From assembly GCA_001552895.1 (NCBI GenBank), contig KQ959663.1:101631-165630 (forward strand): a DNA stretch of 64,000 bases, given 5' to 3'. Shown piece after piece: positions 43,031 to 52,779 of this stretch; the stretch's first letter is position 1; every line of letters starts with the position of its first letter. The position numbers and the translations under genes were made by a program. Source of the DNA: Tissierellia bacterium KA00581. GTDB lineage: Bacteria > Bacillota > Clostridia > Tissierellales > Peptoniphilaceae. The notes under the pieces were generated by a model that had not been told where the DNA came from, searched no databases, and saw only the letters and a list, made by a program, of their open reading frames with translations.

Positions 43031-44372
43031 TTTTTTGCTTATTTTTATTAATTTCTTTGTTATATACAACAAAAAATAATGGAATTAAAGGTATTAAAGC
43101 AAAAACCCAAGCTAAAGAATCAGAAAAACAAACGCCATAATATCCATAACTTGATGTAAGTAAAACAATTACTAAAACTCTTGCAATAAGTTCAAACACT
43201 CCTCCAAGCATAGAAAGATCTGACCTTCCAAAACCTTGAAGAGCATTTCTATAAACAAAAAGTAGTGCTAAACAAGGATAAAAATACATTACACAGTTAA
43301 AATAAATACTTGCTGATTTTTTCATAATGTAAGATGCATTTGGAACAAAACTTTCAACAATTACATTGCCAAAAGTTTTTATTAAAAATATTGCAATAAT
43401 GCTAAAAATAATAGATATAACTGTAGAATAAGAAATTCCCCTTTTAATTCTATCAAATTTTTTAGCTCCATAATTTTGTCCAATAAAATTAGAAATTGCA
43501 ATTCCAAGTCCAATAAAAAGTTGCATTACAATACCTTGTATTTTTGAAGAAACTCCAAAACCTGCTATATATTCTGCACCATATTTATTAAGTTCAACTT
43601 GAACTACCATTACACCAAATGCAGTAATAGAAAATTGCAATCCCATCGGTACGCCTTGCTTTAACAATTCAAAAATTATTTTTTTATCTATTTTAAAATC
43701 TCTTTTTGATACTTTTAAGAAAGAATATTTTTTAAAAATATATATAAAAGAAATAAAAACAGAAAAAACTTGCGAAATAACCGTTGCAATTGCAGCTCCT
43801 ATAACTCCAAATGAAAAATAATAAACAAAAACAATATCTAAAATTATATTTGTAACAGAAGAAATAATCAAAAATACCAAAGGCATTTTTCCATTACCAA
43901 CAGCTCTTAAAGTACTTGAACATAAATTATAAAACATAGTAGGAACAATTCCTACGTATATAATCATTATGTATATGTATGTAGGTATGTATATATTATC
44001 TGGAGTATTCATAAATTTTAGAATTAAATTATTAAATACTAATAATAAAAAAGTTATAGCAGAACCTAAAACAAAAGAAAGAAAAATTGCCATTGCATGA
44101 TATTTTCTTAATAAATCAAATTTTTTAGCTCCAAAAACATGAGCCATTTTTATACCAAAACCACTTGATACTCCAATCAAAAGACCAATAAACATAAAAC
44201 AAATAGGTCCTGTTGCACTAATTGAAGCAAGAGCATCTTCTCCATTTACATTTCCAACAATTAACGAGTCTATTATATTATAAAATTGCTGAAATAAATT
44301 GCCTAAAAATATAAAAGTAGTAAAATAAAGTATAGACTTTAAGATACTACCACGAGTCATATCATTTTTCAT
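43014..44372 (-). CDS. MATE-family efflux transporter
   Basis: The 452-residue protein has twelve predicted membrane segments in two similar halves. The start TRGSILKSILYFTTFIFLGN, then FQQFYNIIDSLIVGNVNGED, and the mid-protein PMGLQFSITAFGVMVVQVEL and NFIGQNYGAKKFDRIKRGIS are typical of the DinF/NorM-like MATE group. It exports drugs or metabolites using Na+ or H+ gradients; the substrate is unknown. It stands alone. The 191 bases between its start and the Tn916 end contain TATAAT-like boxes but no gene that I can see. Confidence 0.92.
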   Translation of the reverse strand: MKNDMTRGSILKSILYFTTFIFLGNLFQQFYNIIDSLIVGNVNGEDALASISATGPICFMFIGLLIGVSSGFGIKMAHVFGAKKFDLLRKYHAMAIFLSFVLGSAITFLLLVFNNLILKFMNTPDNIYIPTYIYIMIIYVGIVPTMFYNLCSSTLRAVGNGKMPLVFLIISSVTNIILDIVFVYYFSFGVIGAAIATVISQVFSVFISFIYIFKKYSFLKVSKRDFKIDKKIIFELLKQGVPMGLQFSITAFGVMVVQVELNKYGAEYIAGFGVSSKIQGIVMQLFIGLGIAISNFIGQNYGAKKFDRIKRGISYSTVISIIFSIIAIFLIKTFGNVIVESFVPNASYIMKKSASIYFNCVMYFYPCLALLFVYRNALQGFGRSDLSMLGGVFELIARVLVIVLLTSSYGYYGVCFSDSLAWVFALIPLIPLFFVVYNKEINKNKQKIEMNL

Positions 44373-44710
44373 TAAACACCTTCTTTTTTTATTATAAACA
44401 TTTAAAATATAAAATAAATTCCAAAATATAAAATTAAGGAATTTATTTTTAAAAAAATATTAATTTGCACAAATCATATCATTTTTAATAAATTATTTAC
44501 TACTTTAATTATACCATAAATATAACAAAATTAACCATGATTAATATATTTTTTACATAAAACAAAGTATAAATTTCTAATTATCTTTTTATATTTTCTT
44601 AAATGCTCGTAAAGCCTTATTCTATGTGCTTTCGAGTATTTTTACTGTAGGAAGATACTTCACGTTTCTTTGCATATTTCCTCATGTCTTAGCTGTCAGA
44701 AGTGGTAAAT

Positions 44711-44722
44711 AAGTAGTAAATT
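44711..44722 (+). repeat. DR2-type integrase arm site, int end
   Basis: AAGTAGTAAATT near the int end also occurs at 62500-62511, with a second partial copy directly after it. These short direct repeats are the arm-type sites bound by the N-terminal domain of Tn916 Int. A degenerate copy (AAGTGGTAAATA) lies just upstream. Confidence 0.7.
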
Positions 44723-44733
44723 CATTTGTACTA

Positions 44734-45951
44734 CTAAGCAACAAGACGCTCCTGTTGCTTCTCTTTATTCAAGCGTTTCATTTCTGCCATTGCAGAATCG
44801 AATGTTGCATGTGCGTAATAGTTCAGCGTCATGGCTATATTAGCATGTCCCATAATGTACTGTAATGCCTTTGGATTCATTCCTGCATTTGCATAGTTGG
44901 TACAGAATGTATGTCGCAAACTATGTGGAGTGATGTGTGGCAATTTATCCTCGTTATACTTATTGTATTTCTTAACAAGACCTTTCATCATGCCGTTGTA
45001 ATCACTTGCCACTTTTGGATAGTTCTTTCTATTAAGAAAGAGGAAATCACTATATCCATCAATCTCAACACGCTTATCATTCTTTCGATTCGCTAACACT
45101 CGCTTAAATGCTTGATAGGCTTCTTCAACCATAGGAACTTGACGTTCGCCACTTTTGGTCTTTGGTGTTTCAATGTAGTACCCAATTTCAGTATCTCTCA
45201 ATAGCTGATGGTCTATATTGACAAGACGATTCTCAAAATCTAAATCTGGAAGTGTCAAACCACCAAACTCTGAAATACGAAGACCTGTTTTTAAGAGTAT
45301 CAGAATTTCATCATAATTTTTGCTGTAGGTTTTATCAGCTTTTGCAAAGGCTAACAGTTTTTCTTCCTGTTCTTCTGTTAGTACGGTCTTAGGGACAGTA
45401 TCATCATCAAGAACTGCTTTCAGTTGAAAGTCAAATGGATTCTTCCGAACACAATCATCTTGTATAGCAATATAGAATGAAGCCTTTAAAGAACGTTTGT
45501 AGTTATTGATGGTTTGATAAGCATAACCATTTTCACTCATTCTAATAGCCCATTCTTTAGCGTCTGATGGCTTAATACTGTCAATACTTCTTACACCTAA
45601 CTTGTCTTTCTTCAAAATATCCATAAGATATTTGCGTCCAGTTTCAGTGTTTTTTCTAACCTTTGGTCTTTGAGCGTTCTGTTTTGCGTAAAGCTGGCAG
45701 AGTGTCATTTTCTTTCCTACAACATCAATACCATCATGAATGTCTTTCTGTAACTCTGCGATTTTCTCTCTAAGTGAGATACAATCACGCTTTCCTGCTG
45801 GTACTCGGTCTGTAGCCACAAGTTTCCACGAGTAAACAAATTGCGGTTCTCCAAATGAATCTATATATTTGTATAAGTATCTTCCGTCTTTTCGTTGGCT
45901 CTCTCCAGTCTTTAAGATTCGACCTTTATTGTCACGTCTTTTTTCTGACAT
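44734..45951 (-). CDS. int: Tn916 integrase (tyrosine recombinase)
   Basis: The 405-residue recombinase has an N-terminal arm-binding domain (KRRDNKGRILKTGESQRKDG), a core-binding domain and a catalytic domain with the Arg in LLKTGLRISEFGGL, HSLRHTFCTNYA (His and Arg), MGHANI and the nucleophile Tyr in MTLNYYAHAT. It excises and integrates the element through coupling sequences. Its length equals that of Tn916 Int as I know it. xis lies about 80 bases upstream. Confidence 0.98.
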   Translation of the reverse strand: MSEKRRDNKGRILKTGESQRKDGRYLYKYIDSFGEPQFVYSWKLVATDRVPAGKRDCISLREKIAELQKDIHDGIDVVGKKMTLCQLYAKQNAQRPKVRKNTETGRKYLMDILKKDKLGVRSIDSIKPSDAKEWAIRMSENGYAYQTINNYKRSLKASFYIAIQDDCVRKNPFDFQLKAVLDDDTVPKTVLTEEQEEKLLAFAKADKTYSKNYDEILILLKTGLRISEFGGLTLPDLDFENRLVNIDHQLLRDTEIGYYIETPKTKSGERQVPMVEEAYQAFKRVLANRKNDKRVEIDGYSDFLFLNRKNYPKVASDYNGMMKGLVKKYNKYNEDKLPHITPHSLRHTFCTNYANAGMNPKALQYIMGHANIAMTLNYYAHATFDSAMAEMKRLNKEKQQERLVA

Positions 45952-46032
45952 GGCATTTGCTCCTTTCCTTTATGGAAAGAGCCTTGATACGACTTAATAC
46001 TATTTTATCATATACAAGACCCTTTGGCGACG

Positions 46033-46236
46033 CTAGATTGCGTCCAATGTATCTATAATTTTTTCAAATTGTTTTCGTTTAATCTGAATACGATTGCCAT
46101 TCATAATCAGCCAATTTGCATTTTTATTTTCCTCTGCCAAGCGTCGTAGCTTGTTTTCGCCAATACGAAAATATTTTGACGCTTCTTCAATGGTTAGGGT
46201 ATAACGTTCCCAAATAGGAATGTCAGTCTGCTTCAT
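46033..46236 (-). CDS. xis: Tn916 excisionase
   Basis: The 67-residue basic winged-helix protein ([20 protein letters not shown]) bends DNA at the element ends to favour excision. AAAGGAGG lies before the ATG. It is transcribed towards int and normally depends on read-through from orf7/orf8. Confidence 0.97.
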
Positions 46237-46696
46237 AAAATCCTCCTTTCCAAATCACTTATTTGGATTTCATAAAAGTTGTTTTACCAGCAATCGAACA
46301 GCTTTAGCAAAGCTCACGGGAGTTCCACCCCTGCATGGTTCTCATGTAGCCATACTCATTGCCTGCGACGGTTTTATCACGCTCGGACTATTGACTGTAT
46401 GGGAGTATCATTATCACGATAAGAATGTCGTTGCAGGCAATCCTGCTAAAGATTGCTTCTCGGATCACTAACATGAATCGCTCGCTATCTTTATAAGATA
46501 GGTCATGGCGGTTAGTTCCGTTGGCTCTTTTCTTATCGAAACGTATTCGATTACTTTTATTCAGTTTTCAAAGAACAATGGCTCGTTAGCCTATCAAAAC
46601 ACATTGAAAGCTCAATATGCTTTGGTGGAATAACAAACCTCCCTGTTCGGGAAGCGTGGAATGGTTTAGCACGCTTCCACGAAAGGAGAGAGGATA
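46237..46696. other. xis-orf8 intergenic region of Tn916
   Basis: No convincing gene in 460 bases. A plus-strand open frame at 46220-46471 overlaps xis and lacks a good ribosome site. A long imperfect inverted repeat (ATTGCCTGCGACG with CGTTGCAGGCAAT) can form a stem. The region should hold the xis promoter and the junction that lets orf7/orf8 transcripts reach xis-int in the circular form. Confidence 0.5.
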
Positions 46697-46927
46697 TTAC
46701 TTAATTTCAAATGACAAAATCTTTGTAATCAGTCTGGTTTCCATTCTTCCACGTAAGACTTCATCAACGACCATACTTTGATTGCCATATTCATCTTTCA
46801 TAAGTCGTAGGGAACGCTTCGTTATGTACCCTCTGTAATGATGTAGAATCTGGTTAATCGCTTCGGTATCGCCATCTGTTGCCTTTACAATGAGAGGAAA
46901 GGGAATCATAGGATATTGTGTTTTCAT
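46697..46927 (-). CDS. orf8: Tn916 Orf8, helix-turn-helix domain protein
   Basis: The 76-residue protein (FPLIVKATDGDTEAINQILH, then HYRGYITKRSLRLM) belongs to the group of small HTH proteins next to sigma-like regulators. Its ATG overlaps the orf7 stop (ATGA). With Orf7 it is needed for up-regulation of xis, int and transfer transcription after excision. Confidence 0.93.
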   Translation of the reverse strand: MKTQYPMIPFPLIVKATDGDTEAINQILHHYRGYITKRSLRLMKDEYGNQSMVVDEVLRGRMETRLITKILSFEIK

Positions 46928-47346
46928 TCTTCAAATTCCTCCATAAACTTTTTAATTAAGGCTAGTCCACTGGTTCTATGCCGATAGACAGTAGAACGGT
47001 TCAATTTCAACAGGTCTGCAATTTCTGAATCGCTCATGTCCATAAAGTAAAACAGCAGTAGAATTTCACGTTTCTTGTCTGGCAACTCACGTAATGCTTC
47101 ACTCAACAAATCATTTTCAACGCCTACTGATAACCCATTGAGTGTAAAAATCTGAAAGTCAGTTGAATAGTTATCTGTTGTCGCAAACTGGCTAACAAGA
47201 TAATCGCCAACATCCGAAAAGGACACCTCACGCTTTGCAATCCTTGAAAGATAAAGCATATAATTCTTTCGCTCGTCTTCCATAGCACGTTTACAGATAT
47301 AGTCAAACTGATTTTCTATTGTGGTCTGAAAAGAAGATGGTTTCAT
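46924..47346 (-). CDS. orf7: Tn916 Orf7, sigma-factor-like regulator
   Basis: The 140-residue protein ends in a sigma region 4-type helix-turn-helix (LPDKKREILLLFYFMDMSDS, then EIADLLKLNRSTVYRHRTSG). ATG at 47346 follows AAAGGGGGTG; a GTG three codons earlier is possible. Known to promote expression of orf8, xis and int. Confidence 0.93.
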   Translation of the reverse strand: MKPSSFQTTIENQFDYICKRAMEDERKNYMLYLSRIAKREVSFSDVGDYLVSQFATTDNYSTDFQIFTLNGLSVGVENDLLSEALRELPDKKREILLLFYFMDMSDSEIADLLKLNRSTVYRHRTSGLALIKKFMEEFEE

Positions 47347-47850
47347 GTTTCTCACCCCCTTTCTGTCTAGGAAAGGAAGTGAGCCTTGCTCGTTTATCTC
47401 CTTTCACTCTTAGTCCCAATGTGAAAGGGGGATTTGTTGCATTACTGATAAATAAACTTTGTAAAAAAGTTCTGAATAGCCAAAAAAGCATATAAACAGA
47501 TTTATTTCTCTGTTTACATGCTTCTGTTATTCTATCTATATGATTTATAAAACCACATTGGTGGACGTACTTATCTATTGCAGATAGACGACTTTTTTTG
47601 ACAAGAACCCAATGTAAGGAAATTTATTGTATATGATGTACTTCATGGCGACGTTGACCTCCAACAAACCGCCATTTGGAAGTAATATACAATATTTTAA
47701 CAGCGTAAATAGCACTACCATATAACGGTTTTTTTTATTGGCGTTTAGTAGTGCTTTTTATTAAATATAAACCTATAAACCATATAACACGTTTTTCTAT
47801 ACCTGTTTTTAATTCAGTAGGAACAATAAAATGTATAGAGGTGGTCTACT
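47347..47850. other. Tn916 orf7-orf9 regulatory interval
   Basis: This 504-base interval separates orf7 from the oppositely read orf9. It contains a long inverted repeat (AGCACTAC ... GTAGTGCT at about 47705-47757), T-runs consistent with terminators on both strands, and a short minus-strand frame after TTGGAGG near 47660 (about 23 codons) that I do not treat as a gene. Transcripts reading through from tet(M) and the orf9-repressed promoter of orf7 act here in Tn916. Confidence 0.5.
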
Positions 47851-48204
47851 ATGCGTAAAAAAGAAGATAAATATGATTTTAGAGCCTTTGGTTTAGCCAT
47901 TAAAGAAGCTCGATTGAAACGAGGTTTAACTCGTGAACAAGTGGGAGCATTGATTGAAATTGACCCACGGTACTTAACTAATATTGAAAATAAAGGGCAA
48001 CACCCCAGCATACAAGTTCTTTATGACCTTGTATCGTTACTTCATGTTTCCGTTGATGAATTTTTCTTACCTGCTAATAACTTGGTAAAAAGCACCCGAC
48101 GATTACAGATAGAGAAATACATGGATAGCTTTACAGACAAAGAACTATCCTTAATGGAATCTTTAGCCAGCGGTATCAACGAAGCAAGAAACATCGAAGA
48201 CTAA
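47851..48204 (+). CDS. orf9: Tn916 Orf9, Xre-type repressor
   Basis: The 117-residue protein has an N-terminal helix-turn-helix ([20 protein letters not shown], then [13 protein letters not shown]). It is the only plus-strand gene of the element and is thought to repress the orf7 promoter. It starts after a GGTGG-type ribosome site. Confidence 0.95.
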   Translation: MRKKEDKYDFRAFGLAIKEARLKRGLTREQVGALIEIDPRYLTNIENKGQHPSIQVLYDLVSLLHVSVDEFFLPANNLVKSTRRLQIEKYMDSFTDKELSLMESLASGINEARNIED

Positions 48205-48230
48205 TTAAAAGAATCCATACATAACGGAAA

Positions 48231-48273
48231 GAGCCGATAAAATGAGATTGTATTAATCTCATTTTATCGGCTC
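48231..48273. terminator. Bidirectional terminator between orf9 and orf6
   Basis: A perfect 17 bp stem (GAGCCGATAAAATGAGA / TCTCATTTTATCGGCTC) with a 9-base loop covers the last codon and stop of orf6. It can end tet(M)/orf6 transcripts and orf9 transcripts. Confidence 0.8.
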
Positions 48274-48449
48274 TGCGTCTTTGCGTCTGGCTCTGTAATC
48301 ACAGTTACTTTGAACTGCTTTATTTCAATTAAATTTTCTTGTCTGCATTTCGGACAATAGAGGGGGAATTTTTTTAATTCAGTATCTTCCCTTATCTTTA
48401 ATCGTGTTTTATTTCCACATACAGGACACAATATCCACTTGTAGTTTAT
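48264..48449 (-). pseudogene. orf6: Tn916 Orf6, Cys-rich KTR-type small protein without a normal start
   Basis: A 61-codon frame reads NYKWILCPVCGNKTRLKIRE onwards with a second pair CPKCRQ, so a four-Cys zinc ribbon. A strong AAAGGAGG lies 10-16 bases before, but the codon expected to be ATG is ATA (48447-48449), preceded by ATT; no ATG, GTG or TTG exists before the upstream stop. Either it begins at ATT/ATA weakly or has lost its start. Function unknown; it follows tet(M). Confidence 0.6.
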
Positions 48450-48549
48450 AATAACTATCTCCTCCTTTACACTTTAATTCAAATCTTTATTAAAAAATAT
48501 TTCATCTTATTTAACAAGAAACCATATTTATATAACAACATAAAATACA

Positions 48550-50469
48550 CTAAGTTATTTTATTGAACATATATCGTACTTTATCTATCCGACTATTTGG
48601 ACGACGGGGCTGGCAAACAGGTTCACCGGTAGTAACATGGTACCCTTTTAACTCTGTTAAACAAACACTACGTCCATTTGTAAAGAAAGTTAAATCACTA
48701 CGATATTCTTGAATACACCGAGCAGGGATTTCTCCACTAAGAATGACCTCATTATTTTTCAATTGAGTGTCTACGATGTTCGCACAATATTTAGGAGCAT
48801 CGTTGTATGCTCGTGAAAGATATTCCTGTGGCGCATAAATTTTAAAACTAAGATATGGCTCTAACAATTCTGTTCCAGCTTTTTTTAAGACTTGTTCCAA
48901 TACAATAGGAGCAAGCATCCGAAAATCTGCTGGGGTACTAACAGGGCTATAGTATAAGCCATACTTAAAACAGATTTTACAGTCCGTCACATTCCAACCA
49001 TATAATCCTTGTTCGCAACCATAGCGTATCCCTTCCATAACTGCATTTTGAAATGATTGATTTAAGTATCCAAGAGAAACCGAGCTCTCATACTGCATTC
49101 CACTTCCCAACGGAAGCGGTGATACAGATAAACCAATGGAAGCCCAGAAAGGATTTGGCGGCACTTCGATGTGAATGGTATATTCTGCATTTTTTAACGG
49201 TCTCTCCATATAAATGACTGTAGGCTCTTTTAGTTCTATCTCCACATGATACTTTTCTTGCAACAGTGCACTAATCACTTCCATTTGTACTTTCCCTAAG
49301 AAAGAAAGTATAATTTCATGTGTCGTAGAATCCACGTAATATCGTAGAAGCGGATCACTATCTGAGATTTCCAAAAGGGCATCAAGCAACATTTCTCTCT
49401 GTTCAGGTTTACTCGGTTCAACAGTTGTTTGTAGTAGAGGGTGCGGATTTTCAATCTTTTTTCTCTGTGGCAATAGTTTTGTATCTCCAAGAACACTATT
49501 TAACTTCAAAAACTCATTTTGCAAAATAACAATTTCTCCAGAATAAGCCTTATCGATTTTACATAATTCACCATTTATTGAAGTATACATTTCTGTAATT
49601 TTTATTTTTTCCTTTTCCGATATTCTAACCGAATCTCGCAAATGCAGTACGCCACTATAAAGACGTATATATGCAAGACGCTGTCTTTTTTCCGAATACT
49701 CAATTTTGAAAACTTTTCCGCAAAGTTCAGACTGACCTCGATGTGTTGATGAATAAAATTTATTCGTAATCACTTCTATAAGGTTATCAATCCCTATATT
49801 GTTTTTTGCACTTCCGTGATAAACAGGGAACAGGGAACAATTCTGAAATCTTATGCTTTCCTCTTGTTCGAGTTCCAATGCTTCTAATGATTTACCGGAC
49901 ATATATTTCTCTAAAAGGTCATCGTTTCCCTCTATTACCGTATCCCATTGTTCAGATTCGGTAAAGTTCGTCACACACATATTAGGATACAGTTCTACCT
50001 TCTGTTTGATTACAATTTCGGCAGAAAGTTTCTCTTTAATATCCTGATAAACCGTTGATAAATCAATTCCATTTTGGTCAATCTTATTGATAAAAAAGAT
50101 TGTGGGAATCCCCATTTTCCTAAGTGCATGAAATAATATACGAGTTTGTGCTTGTACGCCATCTTTTGCAGAAATCAGTAGAATTGCCCCATCTAAAACT
50201 GATAATGAACGATATACTTCTGCTAAGAAATCCATATGTCCTGGCGTGTCTATGATGTTCACCTTCGTATTTTCCCACTGAAAAGAGGTTATTCCTGTCT
50301 GAATTGTAATTCCTCTCTGACGTTCTAAAAGCGTATTATCCGTCCTCGTTGTACCTTTGTCCACGCTTCCTAATTCTGTAATCGCTCCACTGTTATATAA
50401 TAAGCTTTCTGTTAAGGTAGTTTTTCCTGCATCAACATGAGCTAAAACTCCAATATTAATAATTTTCAT
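48550..50469 (-). CDS. tet(M): Tetracycline resistance ribosomal protection protein Tet(M)
   Basis: The 639-residue EF-G-like GTPase removes tetracycline from the ribosome. It has G1 [15 protein letters not shown] at residue 9, G2 RGITIQT, G3 DTPGHMDF and G4 NKIDQNG, and ends [13 protein letters not shown]. Sequence is near-identical to Tet(M) as I remember it. The ATG at 50469 follows GGAGG; an in-frame ATG-like start 5 codons upstream overlaps the orf12 end and is not used in Tn916. Expression is controlled by the orf12 leader and attenuator. Confidence 0.98.
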   Translation of the reverse strand: MKIINIGVLAHVDAGKTTLTESLLYNSGAITELGSVDKGTTRTDNTLLERQRGITIQTGITSFQWENTKVNIIDTPGHMDFLAEVYRSLSVLDGAILLISAKDGVQAQTRILFHALRKMGIPTIFFINKIDQNGIDLSTVYQDIKEKLSAEIVIKQKVELYPNMCVTNFTESEQWDTVIEGNDDLLEKYMSGKSLEALELEQEESIRFQNCSLFPVYHGSAKNNIGIDNLIEVITNKFYSSTHRGQSELCGKVFKIEYSEKRQRLAYIRLYSGVLHLRDSVRISEKEKIKITEMYTSINGELCKIDKAYSGEIVILQNEFLKLNSVLGDTKLLPQRKKIENPHPLLQTTVEPSKPEQREMLLDALLEISDSDPLLRYYVDSTTHEIILSFLGKVQMEVISALLQEKYHVEIELKEPTVIYMERPLKNAEYTIHIEVPPNPFWASIGLSVSPLPLGSGMQYESSVSLGYLNQSFQNAVMEGIRYGCEQGLYGWNVTDCKICFKYGLYYSPVSTPADFRMLAPIVLEQVLKKAGTELLEPYLSFKIYAPQEYLSRAYNDAPKYCANIVDTQLKNNEVILSGEIPARCIQEYRSDLTFFTNGRSVCLTELKGYHVTTGEPVCQPRRPNSRIDKVRYMFNKIT

Positions 50470-50484
50470 GTGATTTTCCTCCAT

Positions 50485-50571
50485 TCAAAAACCCAAAAGG
50501 GCATAAAAATCCCAGTGATAAATACTTTTATCACTGGGATTTTTATGCATAACCATAGGTATACAAAGCAT
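50485..50571 (-). CDS. orf12: Tn916 orf12, tet(M) leader peptide of 28 aa
   Basis: The peptide begins MLCIPMVMHKNPSDKS and ends YALLGF. Its codons run through the attenuator hairpin, so ribosome progress on it decides whether transcription continues into tet(M). Tetracycline-slowed translation is thought to favour read-through. Confidence 0.93.
   Translation of the reverse strand: MLCIPMVMHKNPSDKSIYHWDFYALLGF
50505..50545 (-). terminator. tet(M) transcription attenuator hairpin
   Basis: The stem AAAAATCCCAGTGATA / TATCACTGGGATTTTT lies inside orf12 and is followed by a T-run on the minus strand; it is the factor-independent terminator of the Tn916 tet(M) leader. Confidence 0.9.
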
Positions 50572-50607
50572 ACAGATATTCTCTGGATACTTTAGAATCA
50601 CATGATA

Positions 50608-50709
50608 AAGGTATTCTTAAACTGGGTACAAAAAACTAAGCCCTCCTAAAAAAGGACATCCAATTATTTGTTCCCACTATCAAATTGACAGTTTATTTAA
50701 GAATACCTT
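50608..50709 (-). promoter_or_regulatory. Large upstream leader stem of tet(M)
   Basis: A perfect 14 bp inverted repeat, AAGGTATTCTTAAA (50608-50621) and its complement (50696-50709), can fold the first part of the tet(M) leader RNA. A very short frame (MRQGILK) with GGAG starts inside the distal arm. Confidence 0.7.
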
Positions 50710-50845
50710 GCCGCATATTTATTAACTCCTTTTAAATAGATACTTAAATAATAGCACGTAAGAGCATATTTGTAAAGGAATCTCCAATTTTTTATCAAAG
50801 AGAGTACGTGATTACAAAATAGCTGTAATAATGTACCAATATTTG

Positions 50846-51781
50846 TTATTCTATAATCTTCCAATTACTCCCGTTCTTTTCAAGTACCAAATCAAATTGA
50901 GATACCTGCGTTGCTTTGGTCTGCTGGTCGATATACTCCACTGTCAGCGATACCGTGACTTGATTATCCTTACGATTGTGAATAGGATTTACCAGTTCTT
51001 GAAAGATGTACTCTTTTCCGATTGGTTTTAATATCCCGTCATTCACATAGTAGGAAAGTTCACTGGCTGTCGCTGTAGGATAGAGCTTGAAGAACGTCGT
51101 TAAAAACTCATTGATTTCATTGGTTGTAATGGAATCAACCGTCCCCTCACTTTCAATGGCTTTTGGTTTATAACTTGATTTCTTAGGTATGTTGGTAATG
51201 GTCGGATTCTTAACCAGTACCATATTTCCAGAACCATCTACATAGACACTCACTATATAAGCAGAGTGGACGGTCTTTGTATTTTCTCCCTCTGTAATGA
51301 GCTGGTCTACACTGTAGGTTACATTAAACTCATTGTCGCCAGTTGGCTCTACCGTCCATATCTGAAATCCTCTTACAGAAGACGATACAGGAATATCTTT
51401 GCGTACTGTATCAACATTGAGAGCTTGAAGTTCATCTGTCAGATAGCCTTTTAGACTTTCCATTCGATTATCAATGGACTTATCGGATTGCTCCCATGAA
51501 TAGTAGACTTTCGCAAAGTTCTCTACAAAATTTTCTACATGATGAGTATCAACGTATTCCTTTTCTATGATAGTTGTTTCGTGAATAGTATGAGTATCTA
51601 TAGCTGTAAAGTGCTTGAATATCGCAAAGCTGAAACTAAGCCCTAAAAGTACCCACAAGGCAATCACAACCTTTTTATGAGGATTGACCTTATAGTAGAC
51701 ACGAGGTTTCTTTTCCTTTGGTATCTGTTTTTCTTTATTCTGATTTTTTCTAAATTTCATCATTAAATCTTCCTTTCTCAT
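50846..51781 (-). CDS. orf13: Tn916 Orf13, conjugation protein TcpC family
   Basis: The protein of up to 311 residues has a cytoplasmic basic N-terminus, one membrane segment (VVIALWVLLGLSFSFAIF) and an extracellular region of two NTF2-like domains, the VirB8-like TcpC design. The ATG at 51781 overlaps the orf14 stop; an ATG at 51763 with AAAGGAAG upstream has the better ribosome site and may be the true start. Confidence 0.92.
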   Translation of the reverse strand: MRKEDLMMKFRKNQNKEKQIPKEKKPRVYYKVNPHKKVVIALWVLLGLSFSFAIFKHFTAIDTHTIHETTIIEKEYVDTHHVENFVENFAKVYYSWEQSDKSIDNRMESLKGYLTDELQALNVDTVRKDIPVSSSVRGFQIWTVEPTGDNEFNVTYSVDQLITEGENTKTVHSAYIVSVYVDGSGNMVLVKNPTITNIPKKSSYKPKAIESEGTVDSITTNEINEFLTTFFKLYPTATASELSYYVNDGILKPIGKEYIFQELVNPIHNRKDNQVTVSLTVEYIDQQTKATQVSQFDLVLEKNGSNWKIIE

Positions 51782-52779
51782 TGTTTGATTCGTCCTGCTC
51801 CCACTAAATGCTGTTGCCAGTAGGGGCTTGTTAAGTCGGCATAACCGATTGGGTCGCCTGCATGAAACATACGGTTATTGCCAAGGTATATCCCAACATG
51901 AGTAATATAAGAGCCAGCGTTATAGGTAGAATGAAAGAAAACCAAATCGCCAGCTTGTGCTTCCGATAGTGGGATATGCTGGGTCACATCATATTGCTGT
52001 TGTGCGGTTCGTGGTAAGTTAATTCCAGCTTTTCCATACGTCCATTGTGTCAGTCCGCTACAATCAAAAGAAGTAGTCGGGGAAGCTCCACCGTAAACGT
52101 ATCGCCAGCCCTCATATTTCAGTGCTTCGTCCATGATGGCTTGTACCGTATCATCATCAAACTCTGTTGTGACAAGATACTGCGTTACCAGTTGCACATA
52201 AAACATATTGCCATAGTTGTATCGCCAGCCCCCATTGATAGGTATGGCTATGGGATTGGGGTAAGACACTTTTTCGCCACCTGAATACTCTTTTGAGAAA
52301 CTTTGAGCCAGTTCAAAGGTATATTTATTTCCACGATTAGCCACATACCCTAAGAAACCACCACCATAATTGTAGGACTGGATAACCGATTCTAAATCTA
52401 CACTGAGCCTTTCGCTACTGGCTAATAATTCACTGAAATACTTCACACCTTGCTTAATGGATTCTTCTGTACTCAATGAATTAGGTGGAAGACCGAGGGA
52501 TTCCGAGGACTGCATAACATCTTCCGCAGTACCGCCCGATTCCACCTGTATAATCGCAAGAAGTATGTTGACATATTCTTCAACGCCATATTCTTTGGCA
52601 TATTTTTCTACCATAGGCTTATGAGCCAGCACTTCTGCGGAAACATTCACACCTCCATAATGAATATTGGAAATTCCGCTGTCCTGTTCATCTGAAAATA
52701 AAATGGCAACAAACAGAAGCAGTGAGAAGACCATCAAGAATAATCCAGAACCACCAATCACTAAAGTTTTCAACTTCAT
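51778..52779 (-). CDS. orf14: Tn916 Orf14, lytic transglycosylase/NlpC-P60 wall hydrolase
   Basis: The 333-residue protein has an N-terminal membrane anchor, a lysozyme-like transglycosylase domain (LLAIIQVESGGTAEDVMQSS) and a C-terminal NlpC/P60 peptidase with Cys in SFDCSGLTQWTYG and His in THVGIYLGNN. It opens the wall for the transfer channel. Four-base overlaps with orf13 and orf15 suggest coupled translation. Confidence 0.95.
   Translation of the reverse strand: MKLKTLVIGGSGLFLMVFSLLLFVAILFSDEQDSGISNIHYGGVNVSAEVLAHKPMVEKYAKEYGVEEYVNILLAIIQVESGGTAEDVMQSSESLGLPPNSLSTEESIKQGVKYFSELLASSERLSVDLESVIQSYNYGGGFLGYVANRGNKYTFELAQSFSKEYSGGEKVSYPNPIAIPINGGWRYNYGNMFYVQLVTQYLVTTEFDDDTVQAIMDEALKYEGWRYVYGGASPTTSFDCSGLTQWTYGKAGINLPRTAQQQYDVTQHIPLSEAQAGDLVFFHSTYNAGSYITHVGIYLGNNRMFHAGDPIGYADLTSPYWQQHLVGAGRIKQ

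Noticed and set aside
46220-46471. 83-codon plus-strand frame between xis and orf8
   Set aside because: It overlaps the xis start, has no good ribosome site, and covers a regulatory interval of Tn916.
47303-47491. 62-codon minus-strand frame upstream of orf7
   Set aside because: It overlaps the orf7 start and its ribosome site; no conserved features.
50470-50484. Five-codon N-terminal extension of Tet(M)
   Set aside because: The ribosome site GGAGG lies inside the extension, and Tet(M) is known from the downstream ATG.
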